Assembly (NCBI RefSeq): GCF_000335475.2
Contig: NZ_ANAH02000018.1
Span: 124,001-188,000 of the forward strand
Length of the DNA stretch: 64,000 bases
Source of the DNA: Cystobacter fuscus DSM 2262
GTDB taxonomy: Bacteria; Myxococcota; Myxococcia; Myxococcales; Myxococcaceae
Reading direction: 5' to 3'
The position numbers and the translations under genes are program-made. Position 1 is the first letter of the stretch; each line of letters opens with the position of its first letter. The notes below the pieces were generated by a model. It saw only the letters and a program-made list of their open reading frames with translations. It was not told where the DNA came from and ran no database searches. This document shows, piece by piece, positions 26,485 to 34,714 of the stretch.

Positions 26485-27165
26485 CTATGCATCGCACTCC
26501 GGCGGCAGATCGGAGAACGTCCCCAGCGCGCCGAGCTGGAGCGCTCCCTTCTCGCTCAGCGTGCCCTCGACGGAGGGCTCGTTCGGGAAGGTCACCCGGA
26601 GGGTGCGCCCCCGGAGCGTGTAGGTGCCGGTCCGCTTCCGGGTGGTGACGCGCTGGGCCTTCTCGTCGAAGCCCGTCCGCTCCAGCACCACCCTCCGGGC
26701 GTCCGGGAAGGTGAGCTTCTCGCGGGCCATCCCCGCGTCGAGTTTGAACCACGTCACCCGGCGCAGCAGCTTCGGCAGATGGGCCTCGTTCTGGGGGGAC
26801 AGGCCCAGCAGGCGCTGCCAGCCCAGGGTGTCGCGGATGGGATCCAGGTCCGCGTCGGCCTTGGCGCGCGTGAGCCGGCGCGGATCCAACTCGACCGAGC
26901 GCGTCAGGCGCTCGACGATCGTCTCCCGGTAGGCCGAGTGGTCACAAATCTTCCCCTTCTTGCGCAGCACCCCCAGGGTGGCCGCCACGTTGTAGTGGGC
27001 CAGGGCCATCTGCGGATCCGCCCGGGCCGCGGCCTCGAACTTTTCCAGGGCCTCGGGATATTGGCCCGCCTGATAGAGGCGGAAACCCTGGGTGTTGAGG
27101 GTGCGCGCCGAGGGGGCGGGCGCGGCGGACAGCAGGAGGGCGAGCAGCAGCGGGAGGGCGTCCAT
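26485..27165 (-). CDS. Secreted TPR-repeat protein
   Basis: A 226-residue protein with a signal peptide (MDALPLLLALLLSAAPAPSA) and two TPR-like helices pairs (about 25-75: FRLYQAGQYPEALEKFEAAARADPQMALAHYNVA). The C-terminal 90 residues look like a small beta domain (RKRTGTYTLRGRTLRVTFPNEPSVEGTL). It probably acts in the periplasm or outer membrane as a scaffold. It is divergent from accA with a 95-bp gap. Confidence 0.8.
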   Translation of the reverse strand: MDALPLLLALLLSAAPAPSARTLNTQGFRLYQAGQYPEALEKFEAAARADPQMALAHYNVAATLGVLRKKGKICDHSAYRETIVERLTRSVELDPRRLTRAKADADLDPIRDTLGWQRLLGLSPQNEAHLPKLLRRVTWFKLDAGMAREKLTFPDARRVVLERTGFDEKAQRVTTRKRTGTYTLRGRTLRVTFPNEPSVEGTLSEKGALQLGALGTFSDLPPECDA

Positions 27166-27260
27166 GTCGTCTCGACGAGGCGGGAAGGTGGGGATTCAGC
27201 GTACCGCGTAACAGGTTGCGCGTTGTCAGGCTGGGTGGCGGGTGATAGGGCTCCCGCGCC

Positions 27261-28229
27261 ATGGCGAACGGCATCAACTATCCACTCGATTTCGAGCGCC
27301 CGCTCATCGAGCTGGAGAAGAAGATCGGCGAGCTGAAGACGCTCTCGGAGAGCGGCTCGGTGGATTTCTCCTCGGAAATCTCCAAGCTGGAGAAGAAGGC
27401 GAAGAAGCTCCAGACGGAGATCTTCAGCGACCTGTCGCGCTGGCAGGTCGTCCAACTGTCGCGTCACAGCTCGCGTCCCTACTTCCTGGACTACGTCCAG
27501 TACCTGTTCACGGACTTCCTGGAGCTGGCCGGGGACAGGCACTTCGGAGAGGACTCGTCCATCGTGGGCGGCTTCGCGCGCTTCGACGGGCAGGTGGTGA
27601 TGATCATCGGCCACCAGAAGGGGCGCAACACGAAGGAGAACATGGCGCGCAACTTCGGCATGCCGCGCCCGGAGGGCTACCGCAAGGCGCGCCGGCTGAT
27701 GGAGATGGCCGAGCGCTTCGACAAGCCCATCCTCACCTTCGTGGACACGCCGGGCGCCTACCCGGGCATCGGCGCCGAGGAGCGCGGCCAGGCCGAGGCG
27801 ATCGCCGTCAACCTGGAGGTGATGAGCCGGCTCAAGGTGCCCATCGTCTCCACGGTGGTGGGCGAGGGCGGCTCGGGTGGCGCGCTCGCCATCGGCGTGG
27901 GCAACCGCGTGCTGATGCTGGAGAACAGCATCTACTCGGTCATCTCCCCCGAGGCGTGCTCCTCCATCCTCTACCGCGACTCCTCCAAGGCGGAGAAGGC
28001 GGCGGACGCGCTCAAGCTCACCGCGCGCGATCTCATGGGGATGAACATCATCGACGAGATCATCTCCGAGCCCGCGGGCGGCGCGCACCGCGACCACGCC
28101 AAGGCGGCGCAGAACGTGGGGCAGGCGCTGCGCAAGCACCTCGATGAGCTGTCGGGCCTGTCTCCGGACGACCTCGTGAGGGATCGCTACGAGCGCTTCC
28201 GCAAGCTCGGCGTGTTCTCCGGACGTTAG
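27261..28229 (+). CDS. accA: Acetyl-CoA carboxylase carboxyltransferase subunit alpha
   Basis: A 322-residue AccA that, with AccD, transfers the carboxyl group from biotin to acetyl-CoA in fatty acid synthesis. The N-terminus (DFERPLIELEKKIGELK), the HSSRPYFLDYVQYLF stretch, GHQKGRNTKENMARNFGMPRPEGYRKA, FVDTPGAYPGIGAEERGQAEAIA and GEGGSGGALAIGV are all textbook. Length matches the family. It is followed after 34 bp by cmk, likely in one transcript. accD is not in the window. Confidence 0.97.
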   Translation: MANGINYPLDFERPLIELEKKIGELKTLSESGSVDFSSEISKLEKKAKKLQTEIFSDLSRWQVVQLSRHSSRPYFLDYVQYLFTDFLELAGDRHFGEDSSIVGGFARFDGQVVMIIGHQKGRNTKENMARNFGMPRPEGYRKARRLMEMAERFDKPILTFVDTPGAYPGIGAEERGQAEAIAVNLEVMSRLKVPIVSTVVGEGGSGGALAIGVGNRVLMLENSIYSVISPEACSSILYRDSSKAEKAADALKLTARDLMGMNIIDEIISEPAGGAHRDHAKAAQNVGQALRKHLDELSGLSPDDLVRDRYERFRKLGVFSGR

Positions 28230-28263
28230 CCGCACCGTCCCGTCTCCAGGAGAGAGCCCCTCA

Positions 28264-28953
28264 ATGACTTCCAGACCCTTCATCGTGGCCATCGACGGAC
28301 CGGCGGGCGCGGGCAAGTCCACCGTGTCCAAGGTGCTCGCTCGCCGCCTGGGCTTCGCGCTGGTGGACACGGGCGCCATCTACCGGTGCGTGGCGCTCAA
28401 GGCGCGGCGCGAGGGGATCGCGTTCGACGACGACGCCGGCCTGGGCACGCTGCTGGCGAGCGTGCGCGTGTCCTTCGAGGTGGTGGGCGAGGACAACCAC
28501 GTGTTCCTGGACGGCGAGGACGTGTCGCAGGAGATCCGCACGCCGGAGAACTCCATGGCGGCCTCGCAGGTGTCGAGCCGGCCCGTGGTGCGCGAGGGGC
28601 TGCTGTCGCTGCAGCGGCGTCTGGCGCTCCAGGCGCCCAAGGGCGCCATCCTCGAGGGACGGGACATCGGCACGGTGGTGTTCCCGGACGCGGACGCCAA
28701 GTTCTTCCTGGAGGCGGATCCCGACATCCGCGCCCGCCGTCGCTTCGAGGAGCTGTTCCAGAAGGGCGTGGAGCGCGCGCTGCCGGACGTCCTGGCCGAT
28801 CAGGTCAAGCGCGACCAGGATGATGCCTCCCGCGCCGTGGCACCGCTCAAGCCGGCGGACGATGCCCGGCGGGTGGACTCCTCGCTGCTGCCGCTGTCCG
28901 AGGTGGTGCGCACGCTGGAGCAGGAGATCCTCGCGCGCATGGCCCGGCGCTGA
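28264..28953 (+). CDS. cmk: Cytidylate kinase
   Basis: A 229-residue CMP/dCMP kinase. The P-loop is DGPAGAGKST near the N-terminus, followed by LVDTGAIYRCVAL and ILEGRDIGTVVFPDADAKFFL, with the NMP-binding insert typical of bacterial Cmk. AGGAGAG precedes the ATG. It converts CMP to CDP for nucleic acid and lipid synthesis and sits in an apparent operon behind accA. It ends 9 bp before the convergent msrC. Confidence 0.96.
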   Translation: MTSRPFIVAIDGPAGAGKSTVSKVLARRLGFALVDTGAIYRCVALKARREGIAFDDDAGLGTLLASVRVSFEVVGEDNHVFLDGEDVSQEIRTPENSMAASQVSSRPVVREGLLSLQRRLALQAPKGAILEGRDIGTVVFPDADAKFFLEADPDIRARRRFEELFQKGVERALPDVLADQVKRDQDDASRAVAPLKPADDARRVDSSLLPLSEVVRTLEQEILARMARR

Positions 28954-28962
28954 GCGCCCCGC

Positions 28963-29460
28963 CTACTTGCGCCGGGGCCGGGAGAACCAGCCCATGAGCG
29001 CCTCGAGGGCGCGGCGGTCCGCGTCGTCGAAGGTGGCCTTGTGCTCGGAGTCGATGTCGAGCACGGCGATGAGCTCCCGCTGGGGATTGTAGACGGGCAC
29101 GACGATTTCCGAGGCCGAGCGGCCATCGCAGGTGATGTGGCCCGGGAAGGAGTGCACGTCCTCGACGATGACGGTGCGGCCCTCGGCGGCGGAGGTGCCG
29201 CACACGCCCTTGCCGAAGCGGATCTCCAGGCAGCCGAGCGTGCCCTGATAGGGGCCGACGCGCAGCAGCTTGCCCGGCTCCACCACCCGGTAGAAGCCCG
29301 TCCACAGGTGACCGAAGGCGTGGTGCAGCAGACAGCTCATCGTGGCCATGGCCGCCACGTCGTCGTCGATGCCCTCCAGGACGGCCTCGACGTGTTGGTG
29401 CAACTCGGCATAGGCCTCGGCCTTGGGCCGGCCACGCAGATCCAGGGTGACTTCCGCCAT
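28963..29460 (-). CDS. msrC: Free methionine-(R)-sulfoxide reductase (GAF fold)
   Basis: A 165-residue GAF-domain enzyme of the fRMsr family, which reduces free L-methionine-(R)-sulfoxide. The three redox cysteines are C77 (GCLEIRF), C87 (GKGVCGTS) and C111 (HITCDGRS), spaced exactly as C84, C94 and C118 of the E. coli enzyme. The substrate-binding TGFYRV and SEIVVPV segments are present. It is cytosolic and part of oxidative damage repair. Confidence 0.93.
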   Translation of the reverse strand: MAEVTLDLRGRPKAEAYAELHQHVEAVLEGIDDDVAAMATMSCLLHHAFGHLWTGFYRVVEPGKLLRVGPYQGTLGCLEIRFGKGVCGTSAAEGRTVIVEDVHSFPGHITCDGRSASEIVVPVYNPQRELIAVLDIDSEHKATFDDADRRALEALMGWFSRPRRK

Positions 29461-29584
29461 GGTGTGGACTCCTCGATACGGTCGCCGGAGGGCGTCCCTC
29501 CAGGCGGGGCGTAGGTTTATCCTGAAGCCCTTTTCGCCGCGACTCCGAACACCGTGACAACTGGGAGGCTGCCTTGGAGTGGCC

Positions 29585-31318
29585 CTACTCGAAGATGGGG
29601 ACGGAGTCGTCCCGGGTCTCCTTGCCGGACCTGGCGGCCCGGGTCGGGCGGGCGGGCTCCACCGCGGCGGCCTTCACCGGCGTCATCGTCACGCTCACGT
29701 CCTGCGAGTCCGACACCACTCCGGTGAAGTCCAGCTTGAGCTTGCGCTCCTCGTACTGGGCCATGCGGAAGGTGAGCTCGCGCACCTGGCCGCGCGGGAG
29801 CTGACGATCCAGTGGCGTCGTGCCGATCTGCACGTCCCCGTCGAACACGCTGGCGCCCACGGGAGTGGAGCGGATGTGCACCAGGAGCATGCCGTTGTCG
29901 GCGGGACGGGGCGCGGCGGCGCGTGGCGCGGCGGGCTGCGACTTCACCGCCACGGGGTCCGCCGCGGCCGGGGCGGGCTTGGGCCGCAGCGCGACGACCG
30001 CTCCGGCCGTGGCGAAGAGCACCAGCGACGCGACCGCGATGGAGATCTTCTTCACCGACCACTTGAAGGGCACTTCCTCGGGAGCGGGGGGCGGGGCGGC
30101 CCGGGGCGCGTTCGTCCTCGGGCGCATGCCCGGCGAGGTGGCGCCCACGCGGGAGACGCCTCCCCCGACGATGCTGGGCTGGCGGGACCCCGGCGCCGCG
30201 TTCCTCACGGCGGACGGCTGGCCCGCGCGGGAGCCGGAGGCGGGCGTTCCACTCCGGGCGCCCGAGCCTGGCTTGGGACGCACGGCGCTCGCGGAGGAGC
30301 GGCTGCGCGACCCACTGCGCTGACCGGCCTTGCTCCTGCTGCCACCACCCGCCGCCTCGGGCGAGGAGTTGGTGGGCAGCGCGTCGAGCTGCTGCGCGGA
30401 CAGGGGCGCCACCGCTTCCATCATGGCCTCGATGAACTCCTCGGCGCTCTGGTAGCGGTCCTCCTTCTCGGGGGCGAGCGCGATCTGGAAGAACTCCTCC
30501 AGGGCCGGGGGCACGGGCGCGCCCTGGCGCTTGGAGGCCACCGTGGGCACCGGCTGCGTCAGGGCGGCGGTGAGCGCCTTGCGCACCGAGTTGGCCCCAT
30601 AGGGTGAGGTGCCCGTGAGGCAGTAGTAGAGGACGCCGCCCATCGAGTAGAGGTCGGAGCGGTGATCCACGTGATCTCCACCGGCCTGCTCGGGCGGCAT
30701 GTACTGGGGCGTGCCAAGCACCTGGCCGGTGGTGGTGAGCTGCTGCTCCTCCTCGATCTCCAGCGCCTTCACGAGGCCGAAGTCCAGCACCTTGACGAAG
30801 TCCCGCCCGTCGAGCTGCTGCACCATGATGTTGTGCGGCTTGATGTCGCGGTGGACGGCGGCCTGCTCGTGCGCGTGGGCGAGGCCCCGGCACGCCTGCT
30901 CGATGATGTCCACCGCGCGGCGCAGGCTCATGGGGCCATCGCGCTTGACGAGCTCGCGCAGGCTCTCGCCCTCGAGCAGCTCCATGACGTAGTAGCAGGT
31001 GCCGTCCTGGGCGCGGCCGAAGTCGTAGATGGTGATGACGTTGGGGTGGCGCAGCCGGCTGGCGACCTCCGCCTCGCGCCGGAAGCGCTCGAAGAACTGG
31101 GGCGCGGCGGCGAGCGAGGGGTTGAGCGTCTTGACGGCGACCGGCCGCTGCACGGACGTCTGCGTGGCACGGAAGACCATGCCCATGCCGCCCTGGCCGA
31201 GCACGTCCTCGATTTGGTAGCGGCCATCGAGCACCTGCCCGATGAGCGCCATCTGGGAGCCGCCGCAGAGATGATCGGGACCGTCGGTGCTGCCGCAGTG
31301 CTGACAGGGGGAAGCCAT
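29585..31318 (-). CDS. Ser/Thr protein kinase with zinc-finger-like N-terminus and PEGA domain
   Basis: A 577-residue Hanks-type kinase. The N-terminus begins CQHCGSTDGPDHLC, a possible zinc knuckle. The kinase domain (about 33-300) has the Gly loop GQGGMGMVF, K63 in VAVKTL, HRDIKPHN with D158, LDFGLVK and PPEQAGGD. A long Ser/Arg/Pro/Gly-rich linker, one membrane segment (ISIAVASLVLFATAGAVVAL) and a C-terminal PEGA-like domain (VHIRSTPVGASVFDGD) follow. All catalytic residues are intact. The ATG at 31318 was chosen because the codons upstream are not protein-like. It is divergent from the ABC-F gene. Confidence 0.93.
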   Translation of the reverse strand: MASPCQHCGSTDGPDHLCGGSQMALIGQVLDGRYQIEDVLGQGGMGMVFRATQTSVQRPVAVKTLNPSLAAAPQFFERFRREAEVASRLRHPNVITIYDFGRAQDGTCYYVMELLEGESLRELVKRDGPMSLRRAVDIIEQACRGLAHAHEQAAVHRDIKPHNIMVQQLDGRDFVKVLDFGLVKALEIEEEQQLTTTGQVLGTPQYMPPEQAGGDHVDHRSDLYSMGGVLYYCLTGTSPYGANSVRKALTAALTQPVPTVASKRQGAPVPPALEEFFQIALAPEKEDRYQSAEEFIEAMMEAVAPLSAQQLDALPTNSSPEAAGGGSRSKAGQRSGSRSRSSASAVRPKPGSGARSGTPASGSRAGQPSAVRNAAPGSRQPSIVGGGVSRVGATSPGMRPRTNAPRAAPPPAPEEVPFKWSVKKISIAVASLVLFATAGAVVALRPKPAPAAADPVAVKSQPAAPRAAAPRPADNGMLLVHIRSTPVGASVFDGDVQIGTTPLDRQLPRGQVRELTFRMAQYEERKLKLDFTGVVSDSQDVSVTMTPVKAAAVEPARPTRAARSGKETRDDSVPIFE

Positions 31319-31463
31319 GGGGTCGCGAGTATAGGGGAAGCTCGGAGGCCGGGGGCAGGGGGAGTGGCGGGGATCGCGCATGGATTCCGGGCCGCCCAGG
31401 AGGCGAGCAGGCAGATCAGTCGTTCCCGTCCGAGCGGCGGGCTGTTACATCCCCGGATTCGCC

Positions 31464-33425
31464 ATGAGCCTCGTCATCGCCCAGGACATCTGCCTCTCCT
31501 ACGGGAAGAAGGTTCTCTTCGATTCTGAGAGTTTCACGCTCGGCCCCAAGGACCGTGTGGGCCTGGTGGGCGCCAACGGCACCGGCAAGAGTTCGTTGAT
31601 GAAGATCCTCGCCGGCGTGCAGCACCCGGACTCGGGGACGCTCACCTACCGGCGCAAGTCCCGGATTGGCTACCTGCCCCAGGAACTCGCCGGGCTGCCC
31701 GAGGGCTCTGTGGTGGACGCGGTGATGAGCACCGTGCCCGGCCGGGACTCGCTGGAGGCGCGACTGCGCGACACGGAGGCGGCGCTCGCCGCGGCCGGCT
31801 CCGAGGAGGAGCAACTCGAGCTCTCCCAATCGCTCGCGGACCTGCACGCGGAGCTGGATCACTTCGAGGAGCACTACGGTCGGCATCACGCCGAGCGCAT
31901 CCTCAAGGGCCTGGGCTTCCGGGAGGCGGACCTCGCCAAGCCCACGGGAGCGCTCAGTGGCGGGTGGCGGATGCGCGCGGCGCTCGCGGGGCTCTTGCTC
32001 CAGGATCCGGACTTGCTGCTCATGGACGAGCCCACCAACCACCTGGACGTGCCCACCCAGGCGTGGTTCGACGGCTTCCTCAAGCGCTCGAACAAGGCGG
32101 TGGTGCTCATCTCCCACGACAAGGACTTCCTCAACCGGCAGGTGGGCCGCATCCTGTCGCTGGAACTCGAGGGGCTGCGCTCGTACGTGGGCAACTACGA
32201 CACGTACAAGCGCCAGCGCGCCGAGGAGAAGGAGCAGCTCAAGGCCCAGGCCGAGAAGGTGGAGGCGCGCAAGGCGGAGCTGCAGGGCTTCATCGATCGC
32301 TTCGGCGCCAAGGCCACCAAGGCCCGTCAGGCGCAGAGCCGCGCGAAGATGCTCGAGAAGCTCGAGGACGTGCAGGTGATCGAGGAGCGGGCCACCATGC
32401 GCTTCCGCTTCCCGGAGGTGGAGCGCTCGGGGCGCGACGTGGTGACGCTCGAGGGCATCCAGAAGCGCTACGGCGAGGCGGTGGTGTACTCGGGGCTGGA
32501 TGCGCGCGTGGAGCGCGGCCAGCGCATCGCGGTGGTGGGCGCCAACGGCGCGGGCAAGACGACGCTGTTGAAGATCGTCGCGGGCGAGCTCGCGCCGGAC
32601 GGCGGCACGGTGAAGCTCGGGCACAACGTGGTGATGGGGTATTACGCGCAGCACCACGGCGACAAGCTCGACAAGCGCAACACCATCATCGAGGAGGTGC
32701 GCCCGCTGGCGGCGGACAAGCCGGAGAGCTTCGTGCGCGGGGTGCTCGGCTCGTTCATGTTCTCGGGCGATGACGTGGACAAGCCCGTGGGCGTGCTCAG
32801 CGGTGGAGAGCGGGCGCGCGTAGCGCTGGCCAAGCTGCTGCTGGTGCCCTCCAACCTGCTGCTCATGGACGAGCCCACCAACCACCTGGACCTGGACTCG
32901 ACGGAGATGCTCATCGAGGCGCTCCAGGGCTACGGCGGCACGCTGCTCTTCGTGTCCCACAACCGCGCGTTCGTGAACGGGCTGTCCACGCACGTCTGGG
33001 ACGTGGTGGGCGGCAAGGTGGAGACGCACCCGGGCAACCTGGACGACTACCTCTACCACCAGGAGCAGCGGCGCCTGGCGCTGGAGGCGGAGGGCGGGGG
33101 CGACAAGCCGGCGGAGAAGGGCGCGGCGGCGGGGCTCTCGGAGAAGGACCGCAAGCGCCTGGAGGCCGAGGCCCGTCAGCGGCGCAGCGTCGTCGAGGGC
33201 CCCATCAAGAAGGAGATCGCGAAGCTGGAGGAGGCGATCGCCAAGCTGGAGCAGGCGCAGAAGGAGCGCGAGACGCAACTGGCGGACTCGGCGCTCTACA
33301 ACGACTTCGCCAAGGCCAAGCCGCTCATGGACGCCCACCGGGACGGCAAGAGCGAGCTGGAGCAGCTCTACGCGCGGTGGGAGACCGCGCAGGAGAAGCT
33401 CGCCGAGGCGACCGCCTCGCTCTGA
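31464..33425 (+). CDS. ABC-F family ATPase
   Basis: A 653-residue cytosolic protein with two ABC domains and no membrane part. Walker A motifs are GANGTGKSS and GANGAGKTT; signatures are LSGGWRMRAAL and LSGGERARVAL; both have LLLMDEPTNHLD. The linker between the domains is a long charged helix, and the C-terminus (about 560-653) is a coiled coil. ABC-F proteins act on the ribosome (EttA, Uup) or confer antibiotic tolerance; the coiled-coil tail resembles Uup/YheS. The start is at 31464. Confidence 0.93.
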   Translation: MSLVIAQDICLSYGKKVLFDSESFTLGPKDRVGLVGANGTGKSSLMKILAGVQHPDSGTLTYRRKSRIGYLPQELAGLPEGSVVDAVMSTVPGRDSLEARLRDTEAALAAAGSEEEQLELSQSLADLHAELDHFEEHYGRHHAERILKGLGFREADLAKPTGALSGGWRMRAALAGLLLQDPDLLLMDEPTNHLDVPTQAWFDGFLKRSNKAVVLISHDKDFLNRQVGRILSLELEGLRSYVGNYDTYKRQRAEEKEQLKAQAEKVEARKAELQGFIDRFGAKATKARQAQSRAKMLEKLEDVQVIEERATMRFRFPEVERSGRDVVTLEGIQKRYGEAVVYSGLDARVERGQRIAVVGANGAGKTTLLKIVAGELAPDGGTVKLGHNVVMGYYAQHHGDKLDKRNTIIEEVRPLAADKPESFVRGVLGSFMFSGDDVDKPVGVLSGGERARVALAKLLLVPSNLLLMDEPTNHLDLDSTEMLIEALQGYGGTLLFVSHNRAFVNGLSTHVWDVVGGKVETHPGNLDDYLYHQEQRRLALEAEGGGDKPAEKGAAAGLSEKDRKRLEAEARQRRSVVEGPIKKEIAKLEEAIAKLEQAQKERETQLADSALYNDFAKAKPLMDAHRDGKSELEQLYARWETAQEKLAEATASL

Positions 33426-33446
33426 GGCGGAGCGCCCGGGCGGGGG

Positions 33447-34499
33447 TCAGTGGTTGCGAACCGGGGTGGCATCGTGCCGGCCCCAGCCGCCTCCACGCGG
33501 ACCGTCATTGTCTCTGCCGCGAGGTCCGTCATGGTCCCGGCCACGAGGACCGTCATGGTCCCGGCCACGAGGCCCGGAATCGTGGTCCCGGCCACGAGGA
33601 CCGTCATGGTCCCGGCGGGGGCCGTCGTTGCGATCCCGCCAGGGGCCATTGGGCCGGGAGTCATGGTGGCGCGGCCCGCGATCCCAGTCCCGATCCCGGT
33701 AATAGGGGGGCGGGTTGTAGCGGGGCCCGTGGCGGTACCCATATGGCCGGCTCCAGTGGAACATCGGGTAGCGGCGCCAGGTGTGCACGAAGTAGCTCGG
33801 CCGGCCCCAACCCACGGAGATGCGCGCGTACCGGTACTCCGGCACGACGACCCGGGTCGAGCCATGGATCGCCCAGCCCCCACCCACGAAGTACCAGGAG
33901 GGACCGCGACGCACCCAGCGCGGCGTGACGAAGACGAGGCCCGGACGAGGCGGAGCCATCCAGCTCCCGGCCACCCAGGACCAGTTGACCCCTGACCAGT
34001 ACCAGTACCCGGGAGCCCACGTGTAGGAAGGTGCTGGCGCGGGGGGCGGCGTCTCCATCTGCGGCGCCGGAGGAGCCTGGGAGGCGACGACCTCCTCGTT
34101 GGTGACGGCGATGGGAATCTCCACCTGCGTCGAGCCGGGCCGCGCCCAGCCACCGGAGATCCACCGCCAGCCCGAGCCCTCCTGCTGCCAGTAGCCGTTG
34201 ATGAACTGGTAGCCCGGCATGGAGGCGATCCAGGTGCCCGGATTGAAGCGCCACTCGTTGCCGTCCCAGTACCAGTGGCCGGAGGCCCACACCGCGTCAC
34301 GGAAGGGGCGGGCCGTCTGCACCTCGTTGGGCAGGGCCGGAGGCGCGTAGGGGGCCAGGGGGCCCGTCTCCTCCTCGTAGGAGTCCTCCTCGTCGTAGTA
34401 CCCCTGCGAGGCCTCCTGCGAATAGGAAGGCGCGGTCTGCCCGTGAACGACGGGGGCCGCCAACCCGATCATCAGACACATCCACCACCGAGGAGTCAT
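33447..34499 (-). CDS. YXWGXW-type Trp/Tyr-rich secreted protein with RDHDGPRG tail
   Basis: A 350-residue exported protein. A signal peptide (MTPRWWMCLMIGLAAPVVHG) is followed by an acidic Tyr/Glu segment and then repeated Trp-rich motifs such as SGHWYWDGNEWRF, NGYWQQEGSGWRW and PGYWYWSGVNWSW, the YXWGXW family pattern. The C-terminal 70 residues are Arg/Asp/His/Gly-rich, built of GRDHDGPR units. The tail could bind metal or polyanions. ATG at 34499 has GGAGAG upstream. The function of the family is unknown. Confidence 0.85.
   Translation of the reverse strand: MTPRWWMCLMIGLAAPVVHGQTAPSYSQEASQGYYDEEDSYEEETGPLAPYAPPALPNEVQTARPFRDAVWASGHWYWDGNEWRFNPGTWIASMPGYQFINGYWQQEGSGWRWISGGWARPGSTQVEIPIAVTNEEVVASQAPPAPQMETPPPAPAPSYTWAPGYWYWSGVNWSWVAGSWMAPPRPGLVFVTPRWVRRGPSWYFVGGGWAIHGSTRVVVPEYRYARISVGWGRPSYFVHTWRRYPMFHWSRPYGYRHGPRYNPPPYYRDRDWDRGPRHHDSRPNGPWRDRNDGPRRDHDGPRGRDHDSGPRGRDHDGPRGRDHDGPRGRDNDGPRGGGWGRHDATPVRNH
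33484..33640 (-). repeat. 24-bp coding tandem repeat
   Basis: Around six imperfect copies of a 24-bp unit (for example GGTCCCGGCCACGAGGACCG then TCAT) encode the octapeptide GRDHDGPR near the C-terminus of the YXWGXW protein. Some copies contain a 3-bp insertion (DHDSGPR). Copies are nearly identical at DNA level, so the array is probably variable in number. Confidence 0.8.
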
Positions 34500-34714
34500 G
34501 ACGCTCTCCAATCCATTCGGTCCCGGCCCGTCGTCGCACGAACGGAGCGTGCCCGGGCTTGGAATCTGTGGAGGTGGGGACGTCCGTCACCACGGAGTAT
34601 TCATGCCACCTCGTCCACCCACCCCATGGCCATCCTTTCCCCTGGAGGCAACCCCCTCCGGGCGGACGGGCGGGGGGACGGAGCGCGGAGTGTCCAGGGT
34701 GGGAAACGCGGGCC

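Noticed and set aside
30928-31318. Second kinase-like frames inside the Ser/Thr kinase gene
   Set aside because: They are Ser/Arg-rich frame shadows of the same kinase sequence.
33474-33640. CRISPR-like periodic repeats
   Set aside because: The units are 24 bp with no unique spacers and lie in frame inside a coding sequence; it is a coding tandem repeat.
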